This document shows, in pieces, positions 11,152-23,573 of a DNA stretch of 64,000 bases. A program made the position numbers and the translations under genes. The DNA comes from Drosophila miranda. Its lineage: Eukaryota > Arthropoda > Insecta > Diptera > Drosophilidae. The notes under the pieces were generated by a model. That model was given only the letters and a program-made list of their open reading frames with translations, was not told the origin of the DNA and searched no databases. How positions within the stretch are numbered: the first letter of the stretch is position 1; each line of letters opens with the position of its first letter. The DNA is taken from positions 29,271,326 to 29,335,325 of the forward strand of contig NW_022881614.1 of assembly GCF_003369915.1 (NCBI RefSeq), given 5' to 3'.

Positions 11152-12987
11152 GCCAACGAACAGTTCTGGCATCTACGCCATACCTCTTGAGTTGAGTTTC
11201 AATTAAGACCGAGAATCAGGAGATTTACCCAGGAAAGAAGTGTAAAGAAAAACCTAGCTGGTATGTCCGTGATTAGTTTGGAAAGTGTTCGTGGTAATAT
11301 ATATATAAGAATTTGTGTTATAGGACGGCGGCCCGTAGCCACGGTACTGCTTTATTTTTGGCGTCATTGATGCCACCTGTTATCGAGCCTCCAATGAAAG
11401 TGTAGTCCGCAGACCGACGTCGAATCGGATCGGCAACCTGAAGTCAAGCTAAGGAGCTAATGTACCCCATCGTCAACTGATTTAGCTGCGCCAGCGACAC
11501 CCAATAATGAACTCGAATTGATTGCATTATTGTTGGATACTTCCGGCGGCGCAGTCCTACTCAGCCTGGCTGACATGTCTCTCGACCACGTCAATAGAGG
11601 ATCGTAGTTACTCGTTGATGTAACACACTCCCCCTTTTTCCTCTAGATTTCATGTGCCAGGCTAAGACCATTCTCTTTCGTCACACGATGTATAAAGTTT
11701 TATAGTTAGTTATGTAACCCAGCCAACATAATGGTTTTTGGAAACTAATGGGTATGAGAGCAACATTCATTTTTCTTGAGATTACAAAGCAGTACACTCT
11801 AGTACGCTCACGTGCATATCTACTCGTATTAAATATCTTTTCTTTTCCTTAGAAGTATACACCAACGTCATCATTGAGCTCAACGATCACGGATGGAGTA
11901 AACGGTACTAGCCTACCAAAAGCGCTGTGAGTTTGTAAATAAGAACAAGTACATATATGCACTGAGCTGGGAAGTAACCTGCGTGTTACATATATTTTTC
12001 TATTGATATCACATTTATATATCCGTAACCATAATGTATTGGTACCTCTCACCCCTTTAGAATCTATTACCCATATATGATGGTCATTTTTAAATCTTTA
12101 TTTTTCCTAATATTTATTCTCAATTCTTTACTAATATATTAAACTATCGAGACACAGAAAAAAAATGAATTTAATTATAAGTTAAGAAAACCCCCCTCCA
12201 AGAATTTTATTATATGGATAGAAGAGATCGCTGCCATTGGAACTATGAATCTGCAAGGGTATCAAACGTCCGACCTTTCCTCTTATTTGGTTTTTCGCTT
12301 TCTGTTCCCTCTCCCTCTCTCGCTCTAGCCTAGCACAATGCAAGCTTGCTCTACCGTTATATGGCAGGAGAGTGATAGAGCGACTGCGGTATGCGGTCGA
12401 TTTGTCTCATGCATTGCACATTTTGCACTTGACACAATGAGAAACGCAAAAGCATACTTTGCGCGAGCGGGAGAGCCATGAGTCGAACGGCACTTAGCGG
12501 GTCAGTGCTCACGTTTTATTCTCAACCCCTTGTTGCCCAGGTGATGGTGCCACAAAGGACCCCGCTACCAAAACAATCTGAGCTTATGTACATATCTAGG
12601 TTGAGTGTCTTAATTCGTGGCTAAATGCTGACATTCATATTTTTTCGGTTTTAAAATGTATTCATTTTCGCTACAATTCCAGGTCGTTCAGTCTTAACAG
12701 CGCTATGACCTTCTTTCCTGTTTACTCATCAGCTAATGGATAACGGGTGGATTGTTGGCCAATGTGTACAATTGCGACTATTTTTACCTTTTTTTTTCCA
12801 TATTTCCATAATTATACCTCCAACAAGTTTTTAATTAATTACTCGGATTGCAACGACTAAGTACAGGTACAGTTTGAGAGAAGAATGGAATCAGCTTCCC
12901 ATACGAATTATGAAGCCGTCCATCAATGGAAACCATAGAAAACAAAATGAATTCCTTGAATGGTTTTCCATAAACACTCTCCAATTT

Positions 12988-13325
12988 GGCAAGTCAAGCG
13001 GCTTTTAAGCCGATCTGACGCTAACAAGCTGCGTCAGGCAGACAGCGATGTGGACTCCCAAGACGGATTAGATTTTAATGAGTCCGTTAGGCAGAAATTA
13101 ATGAGGCAGATCGCAACAGACCGCCCACTACAGACCCCCACTGCCCGCTGGTCTGGGAGCATTCTCACGTGCGCGGCAAATAAATCATCATTGCCAAAAG
13201 CCGAAGGAAAAGCAATAAATACTAAGGAATACAATTGCAATTTCCTGTGTCCTGTATCCTGTCTTGCTCAAAGAATATTTACGTGTATTAGCAGGAAAGA
13301 CCCCGAGAGAGAGAGAGGGATGTAA
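12988..13325 (+). other. Unknown open frame in long repeat copy 1
   Basis: A plus-strand frame beginning near QVKRLLSRSDANKLRQ is rich in Asp, Ser and Arg. About 80 residues are nearly identical in copy 2 at 32769-33016, where it ends earlier (NTKE then stop). Copy 1 has lost about 27 bp just upstream compared with copy 2. The composition looks like part of a real exon, but I recognise no domain and no splice signals confirm it. Confidence 0.3.
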
Positions 13326-13458
13326 AGGACAGGCACTGGACGAGCGAATGCATTAAGTCAACTTACTGTGGTAAATAGGGGAGAATTAACAAGAATGACG
13401 CCCATCCAGGGAGGAAAGCACGTTGCTTGCAGCATCAAATTTGCTGCTTCATGTGCTA

Positions 13459-13742
13459 CATATTTTTGTAGCAGTGACATATCACAGAAGTCTGGATCCA
13501 AAACATCGTTGCTCTAGATCTTATAGTCTTTGAGCACTAGGCGCTGAAGGGGACGGACAGACGGACGGACGGACGGACGGACAGACGGACAGACAGACAG
13601 GGCTCAATCGACTCGGCTATTGATGCTGATCCAGAATATATATACTTTATGGGGTCGGAAACGATTCCTTCTGGACGTTACACACATCCCCTTTTACCAC
13701 AAATCTAATATACCCCAATACTCATTTTGAGTATCGGGTATA
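13459..13742 (-). mobile_element. HINE fragment (5'-terminal part)
   Basis: From ATATTTTTGTAGCAGTGACA through a GACGGACGG microsatellite to GAGTATCGGGTATA. It forms the right end of long repeat copy 1, immediately before the primer site. The same fragment ends copy 2 at 33244-33526. It may have destroyed the original LTR end. Confidence 0.88.
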
Positions 13743-13753
13743 ATAAAAATAAT

Positions 13754-13771
13754 TGGCGCCCAACGTGGGGC
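13754..13771 (+). other. Primer-binding site for tRNA-Lys
   Basis: TGGCGCCCAACGTGGGGC is a perfect 18-base complement of the 3' end of insect tRNA-Lys including CCA. This is the primer known for gypsy, Osvaldo and Ulysses. It lies 9 bp after the end of the upstream long repeat, the usual place just inside a 5' LTR. Confidence 0.93.
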
Positions 13772-15685
13772 CCGAGCTGTCACAGCCCCATTAAATGTCC
13801 GAAAGACAGTCAACTACACCCGACTGGAAATTCCTTATCCTTCTTGGTTCAGACAACCTTGCTAACTTCCTCAATATCGGTTGTGAAGGTATAGTGTAGC
13901 GAGAGAGACTGTTGAAATCCTGATGTTTTCCATTAAGCTCTTGGTCCAGTCCACTTAAGCTGCATCTGACTTAACCACTGCCGGTATATCGATCGAGTGC
14001 AAGTAGATATTCCCTCCGTCGATCGAAATTGGGTTAATTTATGGCGACAAGCTATAACCTATCTCGCGGAGTTGAGAGTATACGCAAGGAAGTTTATTTG
14101 CAGCTTTTTCTATTTTCTATCATCCTCCCAACTATAAAGAGCGTCGTCGACTGTGGAAATACTGAAGCTTTTAGAATAAGCTCTTGGTCCAGTTGATGCA
14201 AAGTAAGACCTACTTGGTCCAGTTTTTGTGATAGGATTCAGCAGTTGATAGAAATCAGGTGTATGTATGGCAAAAAGCTATCGCCTGTCTCGCGGTAGAA
14301 AGAACCTGTCCGACTCAGTATCTTTGTTTTCTACACGAATTCGTCTCTTAGACAGTGAGATTAGATAGCGAACGAGATTCAGTCTATCTCTTATGTGCAT
14401 CGAAGCAGAATCATGATCCTTTTATTTAAAAACATTTTGTCATTTCTATTCCTTTGCCTTTATATATAAATTAGTCCGTATTTAGTGTCGTTATTATCTA
14501 TAAAAGATCGTTGGGTAACAGATTTTGTACGATAATCATGCCCCTAAGTCGTAGTCCCGAGAATTTCGCTCAAATAGAGAATCAGGGAATAATTTGTAGC
14601 ACGTGCGCCAAGGAATTTGACTACCTAGCTCAGTTAATTACCACCAGCTGTGGACACCAATTCCACCGAGTCTGTTTTAACCGTAAAGCTGGAGCCAAAA
14701 AGATTTTTCCGGTCTGCCACGTTAGCTTGCATGCATCGGCTTTGAATTTAGCTGGGGAGATTGCCGCAGTCCAGACTGCGAGCCAAGACCCCAGCACAAC
14801 CATGCACCAGACTAGGTCTAAGGGTAGGGCAACCGATCCCAACGCAGACGCCCCAAGCGGGTCAACTGTTAGTGAGCCTAACTCGGAAGTACAAATGGAA
14901 GCAAATGCCGCTTCGACCAATGCAGGTCTACCCCAGGTTATTGCCGATGCTTTGGCAGCTGCAATGCAGGCTCAAACCATCATATTAGCGCAGACCATAG
15001 AAACTGGCCTGCAGAAAGTATCGATTCAGCAAACGGCGTCCCGTGAAAGTATTGAAAGTGTTCGTTCACAACCAATCAATACACAAACCATCGACGAAGT
15101 AGAACAACAAACGTTTCAGCAACTGTTCGGGGGTAGTTCGGAAAGACAGACGGCCAGAGAGCCACCAGCTAGATATAGTCTAGGGGGGACCCCGCCAGTC
15201 TCAGAGCTACGAGCTGATAGAATAAGCCAAATCATTTCAAATTGGAAAATACGGTTTTCAGGTCATTCCTCCATTGGCGTGGACGACTTCATTTATAGGG
15301 TAAATGCCATGACCAACCAATCCTTAAATGGAAATTTTGAACTGTTAGCCAGATATGCGAGCAACCTGTTTGAGGGCAGTGCCAGTGAATGGTTCTGGCG
15401 ATACCACAAGAGTGTCCACCTCATCCGATGGTCCGACCTGTGCGTAGCACTCAAGGAAACAGAAGCCAAATGAACCGTTTGATTTATTTTATGAAGCAAT
15501 AGTCGCATTGGCAGACAAACTAGTACAGCCAATGACTGAGCCCTATCTGTTAGAAGCTCTTAAAGCCAATTTAGTTCCAGAAATTCAACACGAAATCTTG
15601 TATGTACCCATCAAGAGTATCGCAGAGCTACGTCATATCAAAGACTATACAATACCAAGATGTCGCATGAGGAACAAATGCTTTT

Positions 15686-16541
15686 TATACCCGATACTCA
15701 AAATGAGTATTGGGGTATATTAGATTTGTGGTAAAAGTGGATGTGTGTAACGTCCAGAAGGAATCGTTTCCGACCCCATAAAGTATATATATTCTTGATC
15801 AGCATCAATAGCCGAGTCGATAGAGCCCTGTCTGTCTGTCCGTCCGTCCGTCCGTCTGTCCGTCCCCTTCAGCGCCTAATACTCAAAGACTATAAGAGCT
15901 AGAGCAACGATGTTTTGGATGCAGACTTCTGTGATATGTCACTGCTACAAAAATATTTCAAAACTTTGCCCCGCCCACTTCCGCCCCCACAAAGGGCGAA
16001 AATCTGTGGCATCCACAATTTTAAAGATACGAGAAAACCAAAAACGCAGAATCGTAGAGAATGACCATATCTTTTAGACTGCAGAATCTGAATTGGATCG
16101 CATTATTATTATAGCCAGCATCAAGAAAACAATTTCATTTTTTCTCGCCCTGTCTCTCTCTAACACACAGGTAGCATAGGCGGCTTTGCTTAGAGTAAAA
16201 CATTAGCGCCTAGATCTCAGAGATCAGAGATCTCTGTTGCATCCACAATAATGCAGATTCGAGAAAACTAAAAACGCAGAATCATAGAGAATGACAATAT
16301 CTATACGGTTGCTGAATCTGGATCCGATCAGATCATTTTTGTAGCCAAAAGCAAGAAATCAATTTGCAGTGGCTACGCAGCGCCCGACTTCACGCTCAGA
16401 CTGATTTTCTGTCTCTCTCGCACTCTTTGTCGTGACGTTTAATATTAGCGGCGTCTGACGGAGGAGAGCCATACTGACTTAGTATCGGGTATAACTGTAG
16501 AGTTGCGGTGTCCGCAGCAACTCACAACGTTCCCCCTCGTT
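15686..16541 (+). mobile_element. HINE copy nested in the fold-back MITE
   Basis: Runs from TATACCCGATACTC to the terminal hairpin (GAGTTGC...GCAACTC) and CCCTCGTT. The empty site is visible in copy 1 at about 4919 as GCTTTTTCAATTTT, which places the insertion inside a run of T, as expected for helentron-type elements that integrate between T bases. Confidence 0.92.
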
Positions 16542-16667
16542 CAATTTTCGTTTGACGCTTCTTGGTACGGGCGCGCGGGGCTAGTACTTCAATTCTCTTT
16601 TACGCTACGTTCGCCTCCGAAGTGCTACTCGGCTTCGTCAATGCCTCGGTCAGCACGAGCTCGAGCC

Positions 16668-17138
16668 CATGATGCAATTATACAAGGTGGTCTCGTCGGG
16701 AGCCGAAGTTCGTTCGTGTTGTCCCTTATCGTCAGTGCATGCTTGCTTGTTGATGATGAAGGTTGTTCACGGACGAATTTTTTGATATATTCTTAACCCT
16801 TATGTCCCGACAACAACAAAATTATAAAAAGCATATAAAAAAAATACCACAGAATTAGAAGTAATCTTTATATATTATGTAAAAGAACATTTTAATATAA
16901 CTAAAAATGTTGAAGAAAAATTATTAATGGCTGCATAAAATTTAAATATTAGTATATCAGTAAAATCATTTTATTTTAAAATTTTAAAACCCACGGGCCT
17001 GTTAAGGGTTAATCAACATCAACATATACCGTCTCACTCACACTCACTATACTATGTACCCTTCACTCGCACTTATTGCTAGCATACTTTAAGGGACTAA
17101 CTTTTGCCGACGAGACCACCTTGTATAATTGCATCATG
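16668..17138. mobile_element. P-element-like MITE with 31-bp terminal inverted repeats
   Basis: The 471-bp element starts CATGATGCAATTATACAAGG and goes on to TGGTCTCGTCG; the other end is the exact inverse. This closely resembles the 31-bp inverted repeat of the canonical P element (CATGATG..., AAGGTGGTC, CGTCG shared). Perfect 8-bp duplications CTCGAGCC flank it (16660-16667 and 17139-17146), the size known for P. The interior is AT-rich and non-coding, so it would need P transposase in trans. The empty site occurs once in fold-back copy 1 at 5032-5039. Confidence 0.9.
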
Positions 17139-18160
17139 CTCGAGCCAACCCAGAAAAATGCTTGTAGTTGTGTATATGTGTGTATGTCCTAGGTCGGCAC
17201 GGCCATAAACCGGTTTCGCCCGCAGCATATACGGCTTTTAGCTTCACACACAAGCGCACTGAAAGCATGTCAGTGGCTGCGTGCCGCAACCGTAGGGCAG
17301 CGTGGTCGCTGATGTCTTTGGCGCGGCACAGTGGGACTCAGCCGAAATAGTCAAAAAATTGTATGCGTGCTTTAGATAAATTTAATGTACGCATCTAATA
17401 GAGAATTTTCCAATCGAATTTTCAAGATAGTTTTAGTTTAGGAGATATAAGCACTCAAAGTTTAACATTTTTTCAGTGTGCAAATATTTATTGACTAACT
17501 AACTAATTTAGCAAGCTGAGACGGCCAAAGGTCCCACTGTGCCGCTCCAAAGACATCGGCGATCCGCGACCACCGCTTCGACGGTGAAGGCATTGCCGAA
17601 CAGAGGAAACCGACGGGCAGCGGGGTCGCGGTAGAGACGAAGTACAGGCGAAAAGGGAATTGAAACCCCGCGCGCTCCCTCCTGCCTTTTGGGTCCTAAT
17701 GTTAGGACCCGCCATAGAACAGCTTTTTGATCGCTCATGCGACATCTTGGTATTATATAGTCTTTGGTCATATAGTTCGTACTCGCGAGCGATTCTTGCA
17801 GAACTTGTCCAAATCTACGACAATTTTGCAGCGTGCTGCGTCTAAACGACATATTAATGAGATGCATCAAACGTTCAGTGAGACGGATGACGATGCTGAT
17901 GGTGTAGATGATGCCATGACCCTTAACTGTTGGAATTGTGGGAAGTTAGGTCACCGTTACCAAGAATGTACTGGAGAGCGGAGGGTTTTTTGTTATGGGT
18001 GTGGGAAAGCTGACACTTACAAGCCCTCTTGTAGCAAATGCAATCCAAAAAACTTGGCAGCTCGTGCACCGTTGATCAGTGCACGCAGACAGATGGTATC
18101 GAAAGCCACCACTACGGAGTAACGAGTTGAAAAACAAACTCTCTACCACTTCAACCGGCC

Positions 18161-21100
18161 ATGTCACAAATACCAGACTTCCCAACCAGGACAGAGATAG
18201 AGAATGGTAGCCAACGCTCCCTACGAATGAAGTTGCGTAGATGTGCATTATCCGCCGTAGTTGGGAATGCGCAGGACATAAGACCGTATGCAAAGGTCCA
18301 ACTATTGGGGAGAACAGTCACTGGTCTTTTGGATACAGGAGCAACATTCAGTTGTATAGGAGGGGAGTTAGCGCTGAAAGTTAGTCATGCGACCGTCAAA
18401 ACCGTTAATGCATCTGTGCGAACTGCTGATGGAGCTGCGCAGAAAATTGAAGGCAAGATCTCCACTGCCGTGCTGTTTCGAAATGAAACTAAACCCATAA
18501 CATTGTATTTAGTACCAAGAATTATACCTTGGCATGGACTTTTGGGCTGCATTTAAATTGTTACCTCCAGGTGTAGTAACCCAGAATGCCAAGCCCGAAG
18601 TTGCTGCCTTAGCCAAGGATGACCATATGCATATAAGCCTAACGGATTCGCAACAGGCCATGTTGTCAGATGCTATCCAAAAGTTCCCGTCATTCGCCAA
18701 AGAAGGACTAGGTCGAACCAGCTGGATAAGTCACGATATCGATATAGGGGATGCAAAGCCAATTAAACAGCGGTATCTCCTGCCGTCGAAAAGGTCATGT
18801 TTGAGGAAGTAGATAGAATGATAGCGCTTGGCGTTATTGAGGAGTCCGATAGTCCATGGTCGTCACCAGTCGTTCTCGTTAGGAAACCTGGAAAGGTGAG
18901 AATATGTCTCGATAGCCGTAAGGTCAACGAAGTCACAGTAAAGAGCGCATATCCCATGCCTTTGATCGATGGAATATTAAGCCGACTACCAAAAGCTGAA
19001 TATATTTCCAGCATCGACCTGAAGGATGCCTATTGGCAGATCCCATTGACTTCAGACGCTCGCGAAAAGACCGCGTTCACCGTCCCGGGGAGACCCCTGT
19101 ATCAATACACAGTGATGCCATTTGGACTAACCAACGCTCCACAAACCATGTGTAAATTAATGGATAATGTTATACCCTCTCAGTTACGACATGAAGTGTT
19201 CGTCTATCTAGATGATTAGCTCGTTGTATCTTCTACTTTCGAAATCCATGTGCGTGTGTTATCCGAGTTAGCATCTCCGTTAAAAAAGTAAATTTTGTTT
19301 GAAGGAAGTAAGATACCTTGGCCATGTCATTGGGGATGGAACTATTAAAACCGATCCAGAAAAAGTTTCAGCCATTCGGGAATTCCCAACACCTCGTTCA
19401 GTCAAACAGGTACGAAGGTTTTTAGGAGTAACTGGCTGGTATCATAAATTCAATCGAAATTATGCCGGTCTGGCCGCTCCATTGTCGGACACGTTGAAAC
19501 AGAAACGTAAGTTTGAATGGACGAATGAGGCCCAACTTGCATTTGAAGACCTGCAAAGTAAACTTTGCAGTGCTCCCGTTTTGCATAGTCCAAATTTTCG
19601 GATTCCATTCGCTATTCACTGCGATGCGAGTCATACTGGCGTGGGCGGAGTACTTATGCAAAAAGATGTAGAAGGTAACGAGGTTCCGATCGCATATATG
19701 TCTCGAAAGCTAAATCAATGCCAACGAAATTACTCGGTTACAGAAAAATAGTGTTTAGCAGCTGTACTGTGTGTTAAAAAGTTTCGCGCCTACATCGAAG
19801 GGCATGAATTTGTCATTATTACAGATCATGCTTCGTTAAAATGGCTTATGAGTCAAGCGGATTTGAGCTCTAGACTCGCCAGATGGTCGTTAAAATTACA
19901 AGGTTTTGACTTCCAAATTCCTCACCGAAAAGGAGTCAACAACAAAGTGCCAGGGCTGTCCCGAGCCTATACTGAAGACCTGTCCGAGCTCCAAATGGAC
20001 AGTCTGCTAGATCTAAGTTCACCACAGTTTCACTCAGTTGAGTATGAGAATCTAAAAACCAAAATAACCGCCAACCAGACGAAAATGACTGAGGTCAAAG
20101 TAATTGATGGTTTCATTTATCGTCGTGCTGAACATACAGTAGGAGAAAAAGTATCCGATGTCCTCTGCTGGAAGTTATGGGTACCATCCGCCCCAACGTC
20201 CGTTGTGCTGAGGCAAGCACACGAACATCCTCTCTCCTCACACGGTGGTATCCACAAAACGCTGGAGCGAATACGGCGATACTACTATTGGCCGAATTTG
20301 GTCACCGATGTGAAGGCATATGTTAATCAGTGGGTGGTATGCAAATGTTCGAAACATACAAGTTATTGTTTACGACCTCCCATGGAAAAAACTCAGGGAA
20401 CTAACAGATTCTTTCAGAAACTGTATGTAGATTTCTTGGGACCGTATCCGCGTAGTAAGTGAGGGAACATAGCAATCTTTATAGTCCTGGATCATTTCGC
20501 CAAATTCCCATTTCTCAAACCCGTAAAGAAGTTTACAGCGGATTCGATCATCCGATTTATCGAGGAAGAGTTGTTTCACTGCTTCGGCGTACCCGAGACG
20601 GTAGTATCGGATAATGCAGTCCAGTTTAAATCACAAGTATTCCAGAGCTTGCTGCAAAACTACGGTGTCAAACATATGTTTACAGCCGTGCATGCACCCC
20701 AAGCAAATGCGTCAGAACGTGTGAATCGTTCGGTCATTGCCGCGATAAAGGCCTATATAAAACCAGACCAGTCCAATTGGGATGAAAAGTTGAGCCATAT
20801 TGCCTGTGCACTACGTTCGAGCACACATACCGCCATTAATTCGACCCCATACAGAATAGCGTTTGGTCAACATATGGTTACCAATGGCTCTAGCTATCAG
20901 CTATTAAGACAGTTAGAAATGCTGGAGGATCGAACAGTACAGTTTTCGCGAGACGATTCGTTCAATATCATTCGGCAAAAAGCTAGGCATTCAGCTCAAC
21001 AGCAGCATAGTCGCAACGAAAAAGTATAATTTGCGTAGTCGAGACGTCTCGTTTGTCGTTGGTCAGGAAGTGTATAAAAGAAACTTCCAGCAAAGTAACT

Positions 21101-21243
21101 TTAGCAGAGGCTTTAATGCCAAGCTGGCACCTACTTTCGTGAAAGCCCGGGTGAGAAAAAGACTTGGTAATAGTTACTACGAACTCGAGGACCTACAAGG
21201 ACGAATCCTAGGGAAATTCCATGCTAAAGATATAAAACAATGA
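18161..21243 (+). pseudogene. Retrotransposon pol (protease-RT-RNase H-integrase), degenerate
   Basis: Domains in order: protease with GLLDTGATFSCIGG (about 18330-18365); RT with KPGKVRICLDSRKVNEV and the VYLDD active site ending at 19217, followed directly by a TAG; RNase H with AIHCDASHTGVGGVL near 19610-19655; an integrase zinc domain near 20215-20350 (H, H, then WVVCKCS, where the first Cys ligand is unclear); and the integrase core with SDNAVQFKS near 20609 and ANASERVNRS near 20705. Breaks include a frameshift near 18550, another near 18790, the stop at 19217-19219, a shift near 19290, a TAG at 19749, a TGA at 20460 and a shift near 21028. The C terminus reads to a stop at 21243. It is the plus-strand relative of the intact pol at 39323-42646. 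Confidence 0.93.
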
Positions 21244-21294
21244 GGTTTCAGGCGTGGATCACTCTTTTCAGTGTATCACTGCCAAGTGTGATCT

Positions 21295-21308
21295 TGGTAG
21301 GGGGGTGT
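21295..21308 (+). other. Polypurine tract
   Basis: TGGTAGGGGGGTGT lies 50 bp after the end of pol and touches the TGTAGTGG start of the second long repeat. A G-rich purine run here is where plus-strand DNA synthesis starts in LTR elements, and it supports reading the long repeat as a 3' LTR. Confidence 0.65.
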
Positions 21309-22039
21309 TGTAGTGGCGCCTGTCCAACCAAAAATATCGGATAACCGTCCCACGGTTTCCCCTTCCCTTAGACATGCACCTTGCACCTTTTGGGCAGTTA
21401 CGCGCAAGAAAAAAATGACATAAGTTAACAGCGGTTACTGTCAAGGTGTGGTGAGAAAAGGGGAATGAGAGAACCAAGGGCTCAAGCGGAAGGAGAGGGG
21501 CTTGGGCATGTTCTTTCCAATTTTACTCGCGATCCCAGACGGACGTCTGAGGAAAATACTCAAGTAGTGCAGTGAAAGGAAACATTCTAACCTCGACCGT
21601 AAATACCGCGTGACCATCGTGGCTAAGATCTAGTCAAAAGATCAGCCGACCATTCCTACGTTTATTAAGCGAAGGCCGAACCCATCGGGTGAGTGAAAAT
21701 TGTACCCCAACTGCCGGCCAACAGAAAATTAAAGTTCGTTTTTTTTTCTTAAAAACCTAACCATAGGTTTGGCCGTACGTAATACCGTACGAAACGCCGG
21801 TCGTAGTGCCGTAAGCCGTACCCACTACAGTCTCGTCACCTTACCACACATATAAATACCCAGCGTCCCGATCGACTACAGTATGTGTTAGCCGTCTTCG
21901 CCCCCAAATCTTCTTTCGGCGTGGCGTCTGCATACATGTGAGCATCACTGTATTTACCGCAGCGTGTACCGGCGTGGGTCCACACACATACAAGCCTTGC
22001 TCGGCCTACACCAGTGAAAAACGGTCGATTGGCTTTTAT

Positions 22040-22720
22040 CAAAGACTATACAATACCAAGATGTTGCATGAGCGACCAAAAAGCTGTTCTATGGCGGGTC
22101 CTAACATTAGGACCCAAAAGGCACGAGGGAGCGCGCGGGGTTTCAATTCCCTTTTCGCCTGTACTTCGTCTCTACCGCGACCCCGCTGCCCGTCGGTTTC
22201 CTCTGTTCGGCAATGCCTTCACCGTCGAAGCGGGGGTCGCGGATCGCCGATGTCTTTGGAGCGGCACAGTGGGACCTTTGGCCGTCTCAGCTTGCTAAAT
22301 TAGTTAGTTAGTCAATAAATATTTGCACACTGAAAAAATTTTAAACTTTGAGTGCTTATATCTCCTAAACTAAAACTATCTTGAAAATTCGATTGGCAAA
22401 TTCTCTATTAGATGCGTACATTAAATTTATCTAAAGCACTCATACAATTTTTTTACTATTTCGGCTGAGTCCCCACTGTGCCGCGCCAAAGACATCAGCG
22501 ACCACGCTGCCCTACGGTTTCGGCACGCAGAAACTGACATGCTTTCACACCGACTCGACGCTGACCGAGGCATTGACGAAGCCGAGTAGCATTTCGGAGG
22601 CGAAGGTAGCGTAAAAGAGAATTGAAGTACTAGCCCCGCGCGCCCGTACCATGAAGCGTCAAACGAAAATTGAAAAAGCATTTGTTCCTCATGCAACATC
22701 TTGGTATTGTATAGTCTTTG
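22040..22720. mobile_element. Fold-back MITE, copy 3 (same insertion as copy 2)
   Basis: 681 bp, same orientation and same CTTTTAT target duplications as 6899-7579. It is an orthologous insertion carried along by duplication of the long repeat, not a separate transposition. A handful of base differences separate the two copies. Confidence 0.9.
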
Positions 22721-23573
22721 CTTTTATCTATGCGTGCAGTGACATACATATCTATGTACATATGTTTGAAATTGACTATTCCCTCTTCAGTGACTTTCGT
22801 CATTGCTACGTCGCTTACGCCGCCCGCATACGAACAGTAACGCTAAAGGAGAAGACATTTACCGGTGCCGAAATACTGTTTGCGTTGCTGATGAAGTCAT
22901 TCGGTGTCTCGATCATGATGGCTATGCCCATGCATTTCTTCATATTAGAATAATACTTTGGAACCCCACTATTGTACCGTCCCTAGGATTAACATTAAAA
23001 GTTAAATTCGTGTTTGTTTGGTTTATCATAAAGAAATGTGCAACTAGAAGGAAAGGAACTAAAACTAATACTCGCGCATATCGCCTATCTGCTCTGACAC
23101 ACTGATATTTACAAGTTTTCAGCCACCCGCATCGACCACATGGAAGCGCTTACATCGTTGGATTTGATCGTAATGTGAGTGATAACCTGTGAACGTCTGC
23201 TATATGTGAATTCAAAATTTTACGCAAGTCGAAGCAACATTAAAGATTCCAAGACTCGACCGTAAACTTCCCAGCCGTACTGTAACGCTGACCAATCCAA
23301 TTGTTCACGTGTTTGTTTTGTTCTGCTCTTTCGCAAGCAATGTAACTTTCTGCAATTCCGAATCTATCGACAACCGAACTTATGATTGGGATTACCCCAC
23401 AAGCAATTGCTGTGCACTTTAAAGATGCATCCATCCGTCCCTTGTTTTTTGCATTTAAACTGAAAACCATTCGAATATATTTCTATTTGTGTAACGTAAT
23501 TACCATTATTCCTGAATATACTCTTTATAATTAGTTGACCCTAGTCTAATAAGATCTTTCATCATGATATTTT

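Larger units (their letters stand above)
6169..13744 (+). repeat. Long direct repeat, copy 1 (LTR-like, 7.6 kb)
   Basis: Begins TGTAGTGGCGCCTGTCC and ends GGGTATAAT, 9 bp before the primer site at 13754. Copy 2 is at 21309-33528. The stretch 6169-8440 matches 21309-23573, and 10148-13744 matches 29954-33528, both nearly identical by eye. The middle differs: copy 1 has HINE DNA and a 36-bp gene remnant where copy 2 has a gene region of several kb. Its position next to the primer site and the TGTAGT start (the same six bases as the LTR start at 37231) argue for a 5' LTR swollen by insertions. Against that, the right end lacks CA and no clear target duplication exists. Tandem segmental duplication is the alternative. 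Confidence 0.75.
15639..17766. mobile_element. Fold-back MITE, copy 4, holding two further insertions (TSD GTCATAT)
   Basis: Starts CAAAGACTATACAATACCAA and ends at CTTTG, with perfect GTCATAT repeats at 15632-15638 and 17767-17773 in the gag sequence. Its own sequence matches copy 1 in the same orientation, but it is enlarged to 2128 bp by a HINE (15686-16541) and a P-like MITE (16668-17138). The order of events is gag element, then MITE, then HINE and P-like MITE in unknown order. Confidence 0.9.
14538..18122 (+). pseudogene. Retrotransposon gag with degraded RING finger, split by a MITE
   Basis: The first ATG is at 14538. The N terminus has a RING-like pattern, CSTC then CGHQFHRVC, but the seventh ligand is lost: the last pair reads FPVC instead of CPVC. 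A Gln-rich linker follows, then the capsid-like segment (WKIRFSGHSS, SEWFWRYHKS) to a frame break near 15470. A second piece (15508-15638) is cut at the GTCATAT target site by the MITE at 15639-17766. Gag resumes after it and ends with two zinc knuckles, CWNCGKLGHRYQEC and CYGCGKADTYKPSC, at 17927-18050. In a live relative, gag packages the element RNA. The frameshift and the insertion make it non-functional. Confidence 0.85.
13745..21308 (+). mobile_element. Degenerate Osvaldo/Ulysses-like element, internal region
   Basis: Primer site, a leader of about 0.77 kb, RING-gag, protease, RT, RNase H, integrase and a G-rich tract follow in normal order. They are interrupted by the nested MITE at 15639-17766 and by several stops and frameshifts. 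The order and the motifs mirror the intact minus-strand relative at 37231-51121. It cannot make its own proteins now. Confidence 0.9.

Noticed and set aside
11316..11625. A possible solo LTR, TGTTATAGG to GATGTAACA, in long repeat copy 1
   Set aside because: The flanking five bases (ATTTG and CACTC) do not form a target duplication and no second copy outside the long repeats is in the window.
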